A stretch of DNA of 64,000 bases from Prosapia bicincta (GCA_036971475.1 JBAIZL010000001.1:93638983-93702982), one strand, 5' to 3'; shown: positions 33,447 to 47,289, counted from the first letter of the stretch. Numbers and translations: made by a program. Notes: generated by a model from the letters alone, not told the origin.

Positions 33447-33622
33447 TGTTATTTGTAATTACTGAGTAACAGAGTGAAAACTTTTAACTTGCTTACTGAC
33501 GTGTTTTGAAACAATCGTTTCATTGACAAAACCTACCGCTACTCAATGAAACGATTGTTTCGAAACGCCTCAGCAAGTAAGTTAAAAGTTCTCACTCAGT
33601 TTCTCAATAATTACTTATGATT
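33447..33622. repeat. Hammerhead-like fold-back, family n
   Basis: Arms share GTAATTACTGAG and AACTTTTAACTTGC. The minus-strand arm (33493-33532) reads core TTGTCAA, unpaired T, helix II GAAAC/GTTTC, AAAA, ACACGTC. The plus arm has CGAAACGCCTC. Helix III was probably palindromic ACGCGT before CpG decay. Confidence 0.5.
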
Positions 33623-33639
33623 TATTCAGTGGATTCAAG

Positions 33640-36600
33640 ATTATTACAACAAGCAACCTTTTTCATTAGTTTCACCTGAGGAACAACCCCTGAAAATTTT
33701 CCCAGATTCTTCTTGAAACACAGTGTGGTGTGTGTGGGGGGGGGGGTGAGTGCATGTTCGCATGGGAAAATTTTATTTTAAAATTGTTCAACCTATGGGA
33801 ATAAACCCCTAGCCACCCATGTTGATTGCTGTCTTTCAAATCAATTTAGTATAAAACAATACAACAGTAATTTGCAAATCCCTTCATTCAGAGATACAAG
33901 GCATGATGATATAATTAAGATTTAAACCTTTGGAGCCTTTAACAATGGTTGCTTAAAAATATAGTTATGTTTGTACATCCAAATACTGTACTGGAACATA
34001 GAATTTTACAGTAAAAAACTTTGTGGAACTGTGATGTATACAAAGAGGTCAGATTATTACTCATCCAATCTTATTAAACATACAAATATCTCAATATATA
34101 ATTTCGTAATCCTACTTTTGAGAGAAAGATTGTGGGAACTTGGAAGGTCACACAGAGCTGGGAGATGGCTCGAATTAAAGGTACTGACACGAAGGAGTGG
34201 GGAAAAATATAGGTTATTCTTAATTTACCACATTTATAGAGTTTTGAGGAGCATAAGGTTACCAAAAATTTCCATAAGAAATACATTGCAATGAAAAACA
34301 TCTGAGTTTGATTTGTAAACAAATATTTCAACAGTATGAAAACAGATTGTGCGTATACATTGCAATGAAAAACAGATGATTATGATTTATAACCAAAAAG
34401 ACAAATATTTTAACAGTGTTAAAGGTTATGGGTATAAATATAGTTTATAAGGAAATTTTGTTATGAAAAACTTTAATTATATTAAATTTGATTTGTATTA
34501 AAAAATGAAATTATACAAAAGTTTAAAACTTGTTTCAATGCGAATAGGGGTATTTGCCCCTATTCAATTATATTAGGGGCCCCTATAAGCCCCTAGTAGT
34601 ATTATATAGTTTGGGATCTTGGTAATAAAATTCAATAAGTCATTAGTAATGTAGTAAAATAATTAGAGAGGAATTTTAATTGCTTCAAATGGGAGGTGAA
34701 GTTATTAAAGAAAGAGTGAAGATTAAAAGATAAGTAAGTAGGCTGGCTATCCAACGATGTTCAGTCAGTATTGCTTACTCACATTAGAGGCACTTTTACT
34801 TCCTCTAATAGAGAAAGTCTTAGAACAGCAACAAAATATTGTACAAATTTCATACACTGTTTTTCTTCCAACAAAATATCATTTTATAAATAATTTATAG
34901 ATTTATACAATTCTATATTTTATACTTTCACAGGTATTTTAAATAAAATTGTTCCATTGGGCCACCAAAGTTCTTAAAGCAAGGAAATTTTGAAAAGAAG
35001 AGTAGAGTATACATATAGATTGTTTCCTAAAGCAACATTTTATTTATACAGATGAAAAAAGGAGCAGATTTGTTTTCTTATTGTTTAAGATTTTCACAAT
35101 GTATAATGTCTAAGCAGAGAGAAAGTTCTTGAACAATGTCTAGAGCTGATATTAATATTTCACTATTTAGAAAGCTCAATTTCTTTATTGATATTTCAGG
35201 ACATCAATGGTTGTGGAAAGTAACAATGCATTGTACAAGTCTTAATTTGTTAAATATAAAACACCAGAGAGAGCACATCTGAATGTAACTTATTGTATCA
35301 TTTTAGAGCTTTTAAAAAAATCCTTATTGAAAAAATTTAATCAAGAAAAGAATATGACATAATTTAACAGCTTTTTGTTCATTCTGATAAAATTGTTTAA
35401 AAATCCATTTGAGGTAACATTGATATAATGCTAGCACATCAGCTTGAAGGTCACTGATCTCATGTCAAATGGAAAGGTTAAAGAATACTTTAAATAAAAT
35501 TAATAAAATAAATTTGGTCTTTGTCAGGCTTTAAGTTATGCCTATAAAGCTACTTGTAACTGATGAAACTGTAAACTGCTTCTGATTCAAATGTTTAGTT
35601 TTGATTGCCCTAACCTGTTGAATATTTTTGTTCCTTCTTTAAAAAAACTCAACTCCATTTCTAGATGTTACGAAATACTTTAAAACAGTAAACATTTTTA
35701 AAAGCAATTTTTCATTAGGTCTGTCAACTTATATTTGCAAGTAACATTTTAAAAAATAAACTTTAAAAATTGAACTTGTAAATTCTAACTTACCAGAACA
35801 CTTGAAATCCATTTTAATAAGAGTTTAAACAGATGTAACCTAATATTATGAAATTATGAGTGCCGAAAAAATCCATAATACATGTTCAACTTGAAATAAT
35901 ATGCTTTCAATATATTTTAGAAAAAAAACTGTTAAAATGAATACAGGAGTATATTATTAAACTACAAAGCATGTGTGATTTATCTTTCCTCTTTATCAGA
36001 CATTCCTATCTTACCTACCCAATTATTTATATGAAATTAATAAATAAAGCTTCTTATCTTTCAAGTTTGTTATTTTATATCCAGTTTGAGTTATTTTGAA
36101 GATATTTAAATGATAATTTGTAGAGAAAGTGGTTTCTTCACTGATTAAGTAGATAAAAGATTTAACTTTGTAAAATAATGAATGATCAAACCTATAATTA
36201 AATAAAACTTATAAATCATCAGTGGGAGACTAATGAAGAGTGATTAAAGTGTTGGAAAACTTCATTAATAAGTTTTTTTTAAAATGACTAATTATAAATT
36301 TAACAAATCACTAACTTATATAGAATGTTGAAGGAATGTTTCAAAAGAAAAAAATAAAATTATGCAATGCAGGGTATGCAAGGTATACATTCAATGTATG
36401 AAGTCTCAAATTCAGCCTACCTAGGCCTAGTGGTTTTACCATGAATAAAAATGCACAAGTTAACAGATTCAGTATAAAAGGACAGAGAAAGTTACAATTC
36501 CAGAAGTGTTTTTTCAATTACCTACCTTCATTGTTAAACTATCTGTAAAATATATTTGTTTCATAAATTTATATGTTTTTAGACAAATTACTGTTATAGT

Positions 36601-38190
36601 ATGTCGTCTGTGTTTAAACTAATATTTCAAAATTTATTTCATGTATTTGTTATTTTTTTACTCTGCTTATATAAATTTTTGAAACAAGTGAAAATCAAAT
36701 TATGGTTGTCGTAGAGTATCAGTTAAAAGGCTTAGTTTAATGTTTCTCTTCTTTGCATAAATTCCACATGGTTATAGATCCTTTGGTATAAAAAAACCAT
36801 TGCCATTAACTTTTTTGTGTTCAGATTTGTTTTATCTTTTCTGGGTTTTGAGGAAGAGTTTGAGTGATAATATTTATAGAATGGTGCTTTCTCTAAAAAT
36901 ATCGACAGACCAAATATTTTGTGCATTCAAAAAGGAAATAACATTACACAATTTATATTCTCAATAAATATTTTGAGTATATTTTAGGTATATATTTTTA
37001 TGGAACCTAAGGAAACAATTGTTGTATTTGTTTATTTTCTCTCAGGAACAAAGTCTAGTCTGCAGACAATGGATCAGAGTATAATATAATACAAAAGTTT
37101 ACTATTATAAATGAATATTATTAAAACTTTCTATAATTCTTTGATTGTGTGCTATATAACTTTTAAAATATGCATTATTACACTGACATTAGCAAATAAG
37201 ACACAATATTACGTTGTTCTCAAAAGGATGATTTTCAAAATATTTTCTAAAAATGAACAAATTGAAGATGCCAAATTTTTTTTTTTTAATTAGAAAATAA
37301 ATCTAATTAGCTGAGATAAAAATGTAGAAGTTGAATTTAAAACTTTAGTTGTTGAATGCCCAAATGACAATGATGAGTAAAGTAAAATACCCTGAAATAT
37401 AAGCCTATGAATGTTTTAACATTATTTTATTTAATATATTAATATTAATATTATTTACCAGCATTCAGAAAACCTATCGGTAGTTATTTAAGAATAAATT
37501 TTAAAAAATTGTGAATTAGATTATTAATAAAATATATGAGAAAATGTTTAAGACATAAGATTTCCACAGGCCATCAAACATGAAAGAAAGATGCGCTGAA
37601 GGTTAATAGCCGCCATGCAACTCTAATTATTTCCTTCTCTACTATGTGCTCTTCAAGGAAGGAGGATTGTTTGAAAATGCAATGAATCCGAGGTAGAAAG
37701 GATCATGAAAATATGATCCATAGCAGTCTTGAAACAATGTTTAGTTGATATTTTGATATGAAAGTATTTTAAAATGAGCTCATAAGGTATTGTTTTTTTA
37801 ATTTTTTGGCTTAAAATTGTCTAATTATTTACATCTCACGATGCTACGTCCAGGCCAATCTAAACCGGAACATGGCGGAAGTCACAAACAGAAACCATCA
37901 ACTCTACATAAGTTTTCCAGCAAAGTGATAAATAATTGGTACAATTCACTTCTAAATTGAATTCTTTTAAATAAAGTTTAATGTTGTCAAAAGTTTGGGC
38001 CAGTAAAATATTAACTGAAAATTTAAAAATGTGAGTTACTATCCAAGTAATATAAAAAAGTTATTAAGCCACATGGTGTTACAAATTATAATTCTCAAAT
38101 ACCAATTATTAGATTCAGAATATGTATAATGCATTTAATTAATGAAACAATCTTAATAATGGATAGTTGTATGTTTTGTGTCTAGTTCTT
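33640..38190. other. Long intron stretch without recognisable features
   Basis: Low-GC sequence with scattered short frames, none convincing. A CCCC/GGGG-rich hairpin lies at about 34545-34600 (AGGGGTATTTGCCCCT). No exon of EPS8 or another host gene is seen. Confidence 0.65.
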
Positions 38191-38194
38191 TATT

Positions 38195-38395
38195 TATATT
38201 TTCTGTGGTCATTGGGACTTCTTTAAGTCTATGGAGCATGGATCTGAAGCCAGCGTGTTTGTGTTTGATAAGGTGGTTTGAAGTGTTGTGGATAAGTGTG
38301 TCTGTTGTTATGGGTTTCCTGTAAATGTTGAAGCTGTATTTTTGTGTGAGGCTTTTTGTTATGTTTAGGTCGAGGAAGTTTATGGATCGGTCAGT
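38195..38395 (-). pseudogene. PLE reverse-transcriptase fragment, opposite to its neighbour
   Basis: The minus strand reads INFLDLNITKSL, YSFNIYRKPITTDTLIHNTS and SMLHRLKEVPMTTENIN, the RT-to-thumb region of a PLE. It abuts a plus-strand endonuclease fragment at about 38396. Confidence 0.75.
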
Positions 38396-38930
38396 TTACA
38401 CATAAACCATACATTAATAAAACATCAAATAAAATAGCCCACAAATTTCAAAAAACAGGATACAAAACTAAAAACAATTTACAATACAAAATACAACACA
38501 ACACCAACAACAAAGATAAACTAAAAGCACCAGGCGTCAAATGCAACAAATTCTACATTGAGCAACCAGGTCACAGCTTTAAACAAAGAGTCGAGGAACA
38601 CAAACAGAACACCAATTCAGCATTTTACAATCACATAAAAAAACAGGACACAAATACACAGACATTTACCATAACCTAGAAATCTTACACATCAACAAAA
38701 AAGGACCAAATCTCAACACACTAGAACAATATGAAATTTACAAACACACAAAAACACCAAGTACAAACATATTAAACAAACACAATACAAATCACACATA
38801 CTCTTTGATACTATCGAAAACCTGCCTTTAAAACCGTCACTGCTTAACCCAACATCTCCAAGCAGGATATACTGATGAAGATCTCCACATAGGAATCAAA
38901 AACGTTCTGTCTCAGTAAGTTTTCACAAAT
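38396..38930 (+). pseudogene. PLE GIY-YIG fragment with ribozyme tail (family h)
   Basis: Frame 38396-38679 reads SNKIAHKFQKTGYKTKNN, then VKCNKFYIEQPGHSFKQRVE, a GIY-YIG core in which FYIG is FYIE. Broken frames continue to about 38820, then the hammerhead. It is related to the element at 63109-63815. Confidence 0.75.
38866..38912 (+). ncRNA. Hammerhead motif, family h
   Basis: Core CTGATGA (38872-38878), unpaired A, helix II GATctCC/GGaATC, AAAA in place of GAAA, palindromic AACGTT, cleavage-site C38907. Lies just past the endonuclease remnant. Confidence 0.6.
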
Positions 38931-39009
38931 TTATGTATATTGTTTGTATAAGCTTATAGATATAGATGAGTATAACTTCAATATTTGTTAGAGAAAAAAA
39001 ATATATTAA

Positions 39010-39300
39010 AAAGTCTGTCAGAGAAAATGTGAATGGAGTTCAATTATAAATCTGTGTATCTATAACATTTGGATATCTATACACATCTTAAACTCATTTC
39101 CGTTTTTCTCTCTCTAATTGACAATCTGCACAGTGTGTCCAAAATGTATCCATATTTTAGTGTTTTTGTGTTCATGGGTCTCTTAATATTACAGATAGGA
39201 CTATTGCCAAGGTAAGTTTGTCAGTCTTCTATCTCATCCAAAAAAATCTCAAATAAGCCTCTAGTTCTACCAGAACTAATCTAAATATAAATATATATTA
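39010..39300 (+). mobile_element. PLE terminal-repeat fragment, family k
   Basis: A diverged relative of the family b/c terminal repeats, with the same outer CCAAGGTAAG donor-like motif. Hammerhead-like core TTGACAA at 39118-39124, then CTGCACAGTGTGTCC, AAAA and ATGTAT, with C39150. Confidence 0.65.
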
Positions 39301-40199
39301 TATAAACACAAAACATTATTGTTATAATCTAGTGTAGGCATAACCAACAGTTTTTGCCCTAAGCCAGATGATAGACGATTGTTTTTTTGCAGCCCAGAAG
39401 AAATATTTGATATAGTAAAATAAATTTTAAACACAAAAAAATGTTTTTCAATTATAAACCCAATGTGAAGTGTTTAGGCATGTGGAACTGTCTATTATTT
39501 TCCCAATACCTGGCTCTATATATACTTGTGGTAGCTACTCTTAACAAAGCCTTCAAATAAAAAACGTTTAATATTGACTTTGTACTTTTAATTATATACA
39601 TCATAGAAAAAGTTTGTTCACAAAGTCCCTGCTCTTCTCGATACATTTGATAACATTGTAAATTAATTATTTCTAATTCTATATATCATCTAAATTTCTA
39701 GAAAATAGATTTCGAGTAATAAACAAAATTTTATCAATTTTTATAGAACAAATGAATTACTGCTTGAAATCGCTTTAGTGGAAGGAAATTTTTTTAAATT
39801 CTTGAACATTTTCTTCTGAAATATTTAAAGATGCTGTTCTTATTGTGGGAAAACGGTTAAATTTTCACTTCACAAAAATGTAAGCTTCATTTGAAAAGTT
39901 AAAACCTTTGTAGTAAATCATGAGCATAAGATTTTTTCCTGCTAAACATATGTTGAAGGAATCATTAAAGAGTATGAGAATATACAAAGTAAGAAAAAAT
40001 GCCAAATCACAGATCCGATTAGGTTCTGTTAATTCAGAAAAATCTTAATTTTTTTAAATTGTAAAGACATTTTCTTTCTTTTTTACACATCTTAAAATTC
40101 TTCCATAGCTCAACCAATAGATTTTAATGTGATAAAGTTTATTTAAATAACTGCTATTTATTTCTTCGAGATGTTCAATTAATTGTTTAAATCCTTTTG

Positions 40200-40385
40200 A
40201 GCGAAATTTTGTAATGTTGTAATAGGATTGTTTGTATTTTTTGTAATAGGATCAATTTTATATACATAATATATATATGATGAATAGTTACTATCTGGAG
40301 TACATCCGTTCATTCTGCAGTCCATAAATTCGCAGTTCCGACGTTTCGCTAGAATCTCATCCAGCATAGGCGAGCATCATAATAT
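40200..40385 (-). mobile_element. PLE terminal fragment, family o
   Basis: The minus strand matches 22265-22360 (GAGATTCTAGCGAAACGTC and following), including the helix II hairpin and GAAACGTC of family o. The core is degraded. Confidence 0.65.
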
Positions 40386-40869
40386 TCAGATTTGTATTCA
40401 CCAGAATATTTTTTTTTAATTTCGAATTATTTTTCTCGTCAGCTTACATCCTTAAAAAAAGTCGTGGTTTAACCCTTTGATTAGCATTCACGTACCAGTA
40501 CGTGAGATCGCGTACCTGCCAACGGGAGCATTCTCGTTTATATACGTTCTACGTTTTTCTCAGATTGACATTGTCGTAAATTTACGATTTGTTTCCCTAT
40601 GTATTGTGCTGTATTCTAGGTTAAATATTTGCAACTAATTGGACAATAAATACTTCACATAGTATTAAGTCACCATTGTTTTGTGACCAAAGTCAATGGG
40701 TTTTCCCACGTATTTACAGATGCTTTCGAAGTTTGTGTTGGTAGTTTACAATGAATAGGATATTGAATAATGAAGAAGTTGTTTTGTGTCCAAAGTCGAT
40801 GATTTTTCCCACGTGTTTACAGATCATTTTAAAGTTTTTGCAGTATTTTAACTTACTTCTTCGCACAGG

Positions 40870-42480
40870 CGTCCAGCTTCATGTGTGGCCGACAGCCCGA
40901 TGTCCATAATAAATGATGGATGCAAGAGTCCAGTAACCTTTATCTCTCAATATGTCCCTCCACGACGACACCAGTGTTCTTAAGATGTCCCTTGCTGCTA
41001 TGGGATAATGACAATGCATAAGTATGTAGCTCCAGATCCTCCTCCTCAATCCCACATAGGCTGCATTCAGGTCAATCAGTGAGGTTAAAATGGTAAAGAT
41101 AATTCTGAGTCACAATGTGTCCTGTTTGTTCTCTGGCTGCAAAAGTTGCTATGAACGGGGGATGTTATTATACATGTCTTCTTTTGCGGGCTCTGGCTGT
41201 ATTTGGTGTGTAGGTGGTGACCCGTGGCTCCTGTATTCCACTTATTTGTCCAGTGTAGCCTAAAATGTTTGTCGGCTGAACTTTTGCACTGCAGCAACAA
41301 TAATCTACCCTCGTCGCAAGGTCGCATTATGCAAGATTCTTTTGCAATTCTATCTGCTATTTCATTTCCGGAAACTCACACAGTGAGATGGGACCCACTG
41401 AAAGGTTATGGATTTGCCCAAGATGTATAGCTGTTGGAGCTGTCTCCTTATTTTCTTGATCCGAAAGTAGTATGCCATAGTACCTGATCTGGATAGTGTT
41501 TCTAAAGGGGATCTGGAGTCCGTTAAAATGCAGATGTGGTCACTGGCCAAGGAATAACAAATGGCTAACAGCTCGGCGTCCATACTAGATTGCGCACTTA
41601 TCGGTATGTAGTAATGCTCGTGAATACTCTGGTTGAAGTATCCCGCACCTGACATCTCCCTTTCCTTGTCCATTGATCCTTCAGTGAAAATTCTTGTATG
41701 GTTTGAGTACAGATCGTTGGTCATCTCCATTGTAACCACTCTAAGCATATCTGCGTGATTGTTCTTGGTAAGTTTCTCAGGTAGGTCGAGGACTACGCTT
41801 ATGCCTGGCAAGACTCTTGGAGATTCTTCGTACGTTGGCGGGATCCGCTCCAGAGAATTTCGATTCATTGTGCTTGACAGGTTATACATTTGATGAACAA
41901 ATGAGGTTCTGGTGTTACATCTTCTAGTATCCAGTTTATAAAGTGGATGAGTGGCCGTCAGTGTTTTGATTTTCTGAAACTTGTACCACATTTGCCTTTT
42001 TATAAATATATCGATTGGTTCTACTCCTAACTCAAATTTCATCGCGACTATCGGAGTGGTTCTCGTGCAACCAAGATAGAGGTGGAGTGCTGCAGATTGT
42101 ATGGCTTGAATTTTGTTGATATGGGACTTTGCCGCAGAGCCCCAGACTTCGGAACAATATGTGGCCTTTGATCTCACAAAGGCGAGATAGAAGGATCTAA
42201 GCATTGATGTGTCGGCACCCCATTCGCGACTCGCTACTGCCTTCAGGGCATTTAGTTATGGAGCGCATTTTGTTATAACGTGTTCTATGTGAGCTGACCA
42301 TCAGATTATGGAATCCAATACAAAGCCCAACAGTTTTGGATTTCTGTTATGTTTAAGGACTATATCATCCAGTGTTAGGTAGTTTGCAAGACTGTTTCGT
42401 CTGGTGAAAAAGGCGCATTCACTTTTCTCTTTTGAAATTTTAAGTGACCATTTTTCACACCTCTTGTGTATAGTATTTAA
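40870..42480 (-). pseudogene. Non-LTR retrotransposon RT C-terminus and RNase H
   Basis: The long frame (42204-41362) reads YLAFVRSKATYCSEVWGSAA, then an RNase H domain: IFTEGSMD (first Asp is Glu), DAELLAICYSL, CILTDSRSPLE, FQWVPSHC. Stop-broken continuation upstream shows KLLGFVLDSII and NALKAVASREWGAD; downstream a SHILMHCHYPIAARDIL block is the C-terminal Cys/His region. The layout is that of Jockey/I/R1-type elements. It is 5'-truncated and carries stops. Confidence 0.82.
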
Positions 42481-43870
42481 TGCGGATTGAACAGATTGGG
42501 TTGCTTCCTGGGGGTCTGTACTTGTGCTTCAGGGGGGTGAGCTTGTTGGTCCTCGTCCTGCCCCTGGATAGTAGTGTATTTTGAGCAAAAAGAGTAAATT
42601 GCAGGGTGAACAGAACACCAGCATTAGCTTTCCTTGTGAAAGTTTCATGGGAGAAGCGAATTTTAGTCCTACAACCAGTCTGTTTCAAGACTCTCGACAT
42701 GATGTCTCACCTTCAGAGAGCATCCTAACCGTTTAAAGGTCCTTATTTGCGGTATTTTAACAATGAATAATTATTTTACCACATGAGAAAATACAAAAAT
42801 TTTACAAAATGTAACAAATATTACTATAATTTAAACAATTTTAGAAAAATTTTAAAAAATTATAAAAAAGGAAAAGTGTAAAAATCTTTCAAAAATATAT
42901 TGCTCCCAGGGGCCATATCAGGGCAGGCACATGTGCTCTAATCAAAGCGTTAAAAGTTTTATAGAAACCTCAACATTTTAATAATAAAATGTTTGAAAAA
43001 ATATAAAGGAAAATTTTGTTATTTTGTACAATTTTAAAAAAAATAACATTTTATAACAAATTATTATACATTAATTTTATCTTCTTTAACCTTGATCACT
43101 GTGACATTTATTAATCAAAATTTTATGTAATCAAAACTGTTTATCATAAAATACAAATAGAAGAAGTAACTGAAAAAAAACTTTTGTTTCAAATACACAG
43201 CATTAAAAACGTATCTATTTCTTAAGCTACATTTCAACATCAAGTTGACTTCTATTAAGTATATATAGAAACATAATATTGTTTGTATGTAATCACCTCG
43301 AATGATACTATACGGCTGTCATAAGCAATCTCACTATCCCAGGGTTTCTCCATGATCTATCCCAAAACCGTTCTTGTTAGGGTTTTTCATCCTGCATTTT
43401 TGCTATAATCCTACTAGCCAATGGAAAAAGCTACTTAGCTTGGGACATTTATTCCTGAATATTTTCTTAAATCAGAGTCAGTGAAATACATCTACTTGCT
43501 CAGATAAAAGTGGCAAGAAATAGCCATCACAAGAAACCCTCAAAGGTTTAGGGCCCAAACCAGTGGTAACAAAAAATTAAATATATATGTCACATTTTGT
43601 AATAAAAAAATATGTAAATTGTTAGTAACACTTTAAAATTTAGCTTATTGTTTTTTACATATCTCTAGTAACAGTGTAGAAACAAAAATCGAGATTATAC
43701 TGTACTTTGTAGTAAAACTCAAATTAGTAGTAACCAATCTATTACTGTTATATTCAACTCGCAATAAAGTCAAGTACTCAAAAATATATAATAAATTTTT
43801 AATTGAACTTTTCTAATGAACTCCTGCATATTATTTATTTTTGCTAAATATAAAAATCTAACTAAAAAAT
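42480..43870. other. Intron, no recognisable feature beyond the retrotransposon edge
   Basis: Up to about 42700 may be further decayed RT sequence on the minus strand. Beyond that, nothing supportable until the EPS8 exon at 43880. Confidence 0.5.
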
Positions 43871-43879
43871 GTCACTTAC

Positions 43880-44060
43880 GGTGAACAACAGCGTTGAATA
43901 CAGACACTTGTTCTCTTACATTGACACCATTCATTGGGGGATCTGGAGGAGGAGTAGGGGGTGGGGGAGGAATGTGTTGAGGCTTCCGTCCTCCCAAAGA
44001 CTTTCCCACTCGAAGCAACTTTAGATCTTCGACTAATTCTTGTGCAGAAATACTTTGACA
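43880..44060 (-). CDS. EPS8: EPS8 exon: PTB C-terminal helix and proline-rich segment
   Basis: Sixty codons plus one base, acceptor TGTTTCAG and donor GTAAGT. Starts CQSISAQELVEDLKLLRVGK, the PTB C-terminal helix, then a basic stretch and a proline tract (HIPPPPPTPPPDPP), then NGVNVREQVSVFNAVVH. In known EPS8 proteins the proline-rich region is a ligand for SH3 partners such as IRSp53. The last base C joins AG of the 21021 exon to make a Gln codon across the 23-kb intron. Confidence 0.92.
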
Positions 44061-44226
44061 CTGAAACAAACAAATCGTATAGTTGAGGTTAACACTTTAG
44101 TCCCAAAAATTAATTGCTTCATAATAATAATAGTAAATTATAATATGTGAGGGTCTGCTAAATCACAAAATATAGAAAAAGCAATTTTCAGATTATGTAT
44201 AAAAATAGGTAGTTATTAAATTAGTA

Positions 44227-45586
44227 CAGTAATACCCCATACTTACGCGATAGGTGGGACCAAGCAATAACCGTGTAAGTCGAATTCGCATAAGTCGGGG
44301 TATAATGTTACATACGATCACATAGAAATCATGTTTAATTGGGACCAAAGACTAAACTAATAATTTAAAAGAAAAATGTTTATGTATTAAAATCTTAAAT
44401 ACATAATACAACAAAAAATTATATTACATACATATATATATATAGCAAAGAAGTAAGTAAAAAGACTTATTTTGACATAGATGACTTCATAAAATCTAGT
44501 AAATTCGTTTGAAGAATTGAAGATTTTTTCTTCTCACTCAGAATTTCCTCATAACTCGCTAAGTTTTTAGTTTTGTTGCAGAAATACGCTCATCGTTGGA
44601 ATCTATGTTTTCCAAAATTTGTAAACCTTGCTCAATTAAACTAAGGCTCTAAAGAATCTGCGTTTTCGAGGTCTTGCTCTTGCTCACGCATTTCTATGAG
44701 CTCATCAATTAATTATCAGCTTCTGGTTGTGTAAATCCAGCAGTTCTTGAACGTCATCATTATCCATTTCTAAATTTAGTTGTCTGGCAAAACCGACAAC
44801 TTCTTCAATCACATCAGCAATTTCATCAGACTGGCACTGATTCTGCTTTGAATTTCAGTGGCGAAAAAAATATACACACCTTTTTCCTAACTCCATTCAA
44901 ATTTTTTTGTGAAATTTCATTCCAAGATTGTCCAATGTTTCTCAAAGTATTTAAAACATTGTTTTAAATCTAAAACAATTGTTTCCAAAAATGTTCAACA
45001 GAGAACTCATTGTTCTGTCTCATAACTTCATGCAGATGCGCAAATGATCTTGTGTAACAAGCTTTAAACGTTTTGATGACTTCCTGATCTTTCGGTTGAA
45101 GCAAATTATCTGTGTTTAGCAGCAAAAATATCACTTTCACGCTTGTGTCGAAATTAGTTAAAGTAGTAGGAGGATGGCCAGGTGCATTGTCATATAAAAG
45201 GAATTTGTTTAGACCGACAGTGACGTTCGTTTTGAGTTATGAAGTGATGACCAAACCAGTCCAAAAAAAAAAGCTGTCACTGATTTGACTGCCAAATCAC
45301 GGGCTGGCTAGCTTTAGAAATATTTTTTAATGCCCTTGGATTTTCTGAGCAATAAACTATGAGAGATTGCAAGTTACAGTCACCAGCTGTATTTGCGCCA
45401 AATGTCACTGTCAATCGGTCTTTTGCGGCCTTAAACCTGATAATATTTTCTCTTCACGAGGTATAAAAGTTCATAAGCATTTTCTTATAGAACAGGCCAG
45501 TTTCTGCGTAACTCGGACAGTATGATTTAAAACCGCGTAATTTGGGAATCGAGTAAGGCGGGAAAGCGTAAGTCTAGGTATTACTG
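44227..45586 (-). mobile_element. Tigger/jerky-type transposon, decayed, TA-flanked
   Basis: Termini CAGTAATACC at 44227 and its complement ending at 45586, with TA on both sides. The minus strand has stop-broken transposase: RFKAAKDRLTVTFGANTAG, a DNAPGHPPTTLTNF block with the second catalytic Asp, and LLQPKDQEVIKTFKACYTRS with the third. About 170 bases downstream of an EPS8 exon in plus coordinates. Confidence 0.85.
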
Positions 45587-45599
45587 TATATGATTCTTT

Positions 45600-46080
45600 T
45601 TCACTAAAATAATTTTTAGGGCACTTGAAACTAGTTATTTTTTAAAAGCTCATAATAGTACACAAAAAGCCAAGCACTGGGAAAATTTGGTACGTTTAGA
45701 TGCATATACAAACAGTTTAATGTTGCCTCTTGTGTGGCACCATGTTTTGTATTAACAACAACAGTAGATTTATTTAATTGAGTAGACTATAATTATGTTA
45801 ACAATATAAAACTATACATACATTAATAATTCATACTAATTTAAATAATTTCATTTATTAGATGTTTAGATACAACAACAAAAATAATTTATTAACATAT
45901 GTTAAATCATTTTAAAACCATTATTCACTTCACTATGTGTAAAAGAGTTATTAAATATTTTGTAACTACTTTTGGTAAATACAATTTATTTATTATATTA
46001 AAACATTTATATGAGTATTAGAAGTAATATTAAAAATGTAAGTTGAAGAAACACTGTTATTTTGTAACAAAATAAATGCA
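45600..46080. other. Intron, no recognisable feature
   Basis: AT-rich; nothing supportable. Confidence 0.6.
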
Positions 46081-46131
46081 AACAAATCTCAGTTGATTCG
46101 TGAGTCAAGAAACCTTGATTTATTAAAAATT

Positions 46132-46175
46132 CAGCTACGTTTCGATGACTAAAATGTTGTCCTTATTCAGGCCTG
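46132..46175 (-). ncRNA. Hammerhead-like motif, family p
   Basis: Helix I CAGGC/GCTG with a bulge, core CTGAATA, unpaired A, helix II GGAC/GTCA.. (partly lost), GAAA, palindromic ACGT, cleavage-site A. Position 8 is U. Confidence 0.45.
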
Positions 46176-46179
46176 ATCT

Positions 46180-47280
46180 CCTCCTTTGTACTATTTTCAA
46201 AACTATTAGTACCACAAGACAACTTCCCATCTACATTTTTAATAAGTTAAATATTAGATCGTTTGTCGATTTCAAACGGGTTGTAAAAAAATTCGTCAAA
46301 GTAGACATTCTCAAATAATTCATCTTAATTATCTATATTCATTATACAAAAACTAATGAACACTACTATAACACACTTCAAGTACCACTAATACGATAGC
46401 ACAGTCCCTAATCGACAGCAATGGTGGAACAAAAAAAGAAATACACCGAAATGTTTACAAAGACTGACACAGTAACCGACAGGCAATACACAATTTTTCG
46501 TCAATAGCTAACTTCACACTGAACCGAAGAATTGAGAGGGGGAGCAAAGAGTACATTAAGTGCCACAGGCGACAATAGACCATGGACGCTCATGAGCAAG
46601 GGCCTTAGGTTAGACAATGACAATTTAATCCCTTTCCACCTCTAAATTTCAAAAAAAGAGTTGTGCTATTACAATTATATACAACTCTTTCTGAAATGCT
46701 TACACTCTCTCATTAAATTTTTAAAAAAAGCTTGTTTGTTTTTAGAAACCGAATTTCTAACTTTAAGTATTTACTCTAAATTTAAAAATCCATTACCTTT
46801 AAAAAAGAGGTTTGATTTATTAAAAATCTAATGACTGTTATTACTATTTAGTTATAAAATAGTTTCTTATAATCCAATGATTTTAAATTTAAAAATTAAT
46901 CTTTTAATTTGTTTCTTAAAGAAAATTTGAAACTTTCAAAACTTTAAAATTCAATTTTTACACACCTAATTTTTTTCGCTATTTTAATTATTATAATGAT
47001 CAATAAATTTTGACAAAAGCCTATTTTTTTAATATTAATCAGTATAGTTAAAATGTATTACGCTAATGTTTATCCATTCTACTTTCCAATTCCCATTTAA
47101 CTTCCTCTTGTTGCTATATACAATGAAACTATAATTTCATTTGCTGATTTTAATGAGAACTGGTTCTTTGATTACTTTGTTTTATGAAAATTAAATATAT
47201 TTGTAAACAACTTTTTAAAACTATGCTACAGTGTTATTGCAAATACCTGAATAAGTAAACAATAATAAAATAAATAAATA
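46180..47280. other. Probable PLE-associated sequence, then featureless intron
   Basis: 46180-46640 is less AT-rich and adjoins the family-p motif, but I see no frame. 46640-47280 is plain AT-rich intron. Confidence 0.4.
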
Positions 47281-47289
47281 AATATATAT

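Noticed and set aside
33971..34331. 107-codon plus frame and 85-codon minus frame
   Set aside because: No recognisable domain and no splice context; chance frames in intron.
40466..40870. piggyBac-type left end at TTAACCCTTTG
   Set aside because: No matching right end or transposase nearby; noted only as a comparison for 9973.
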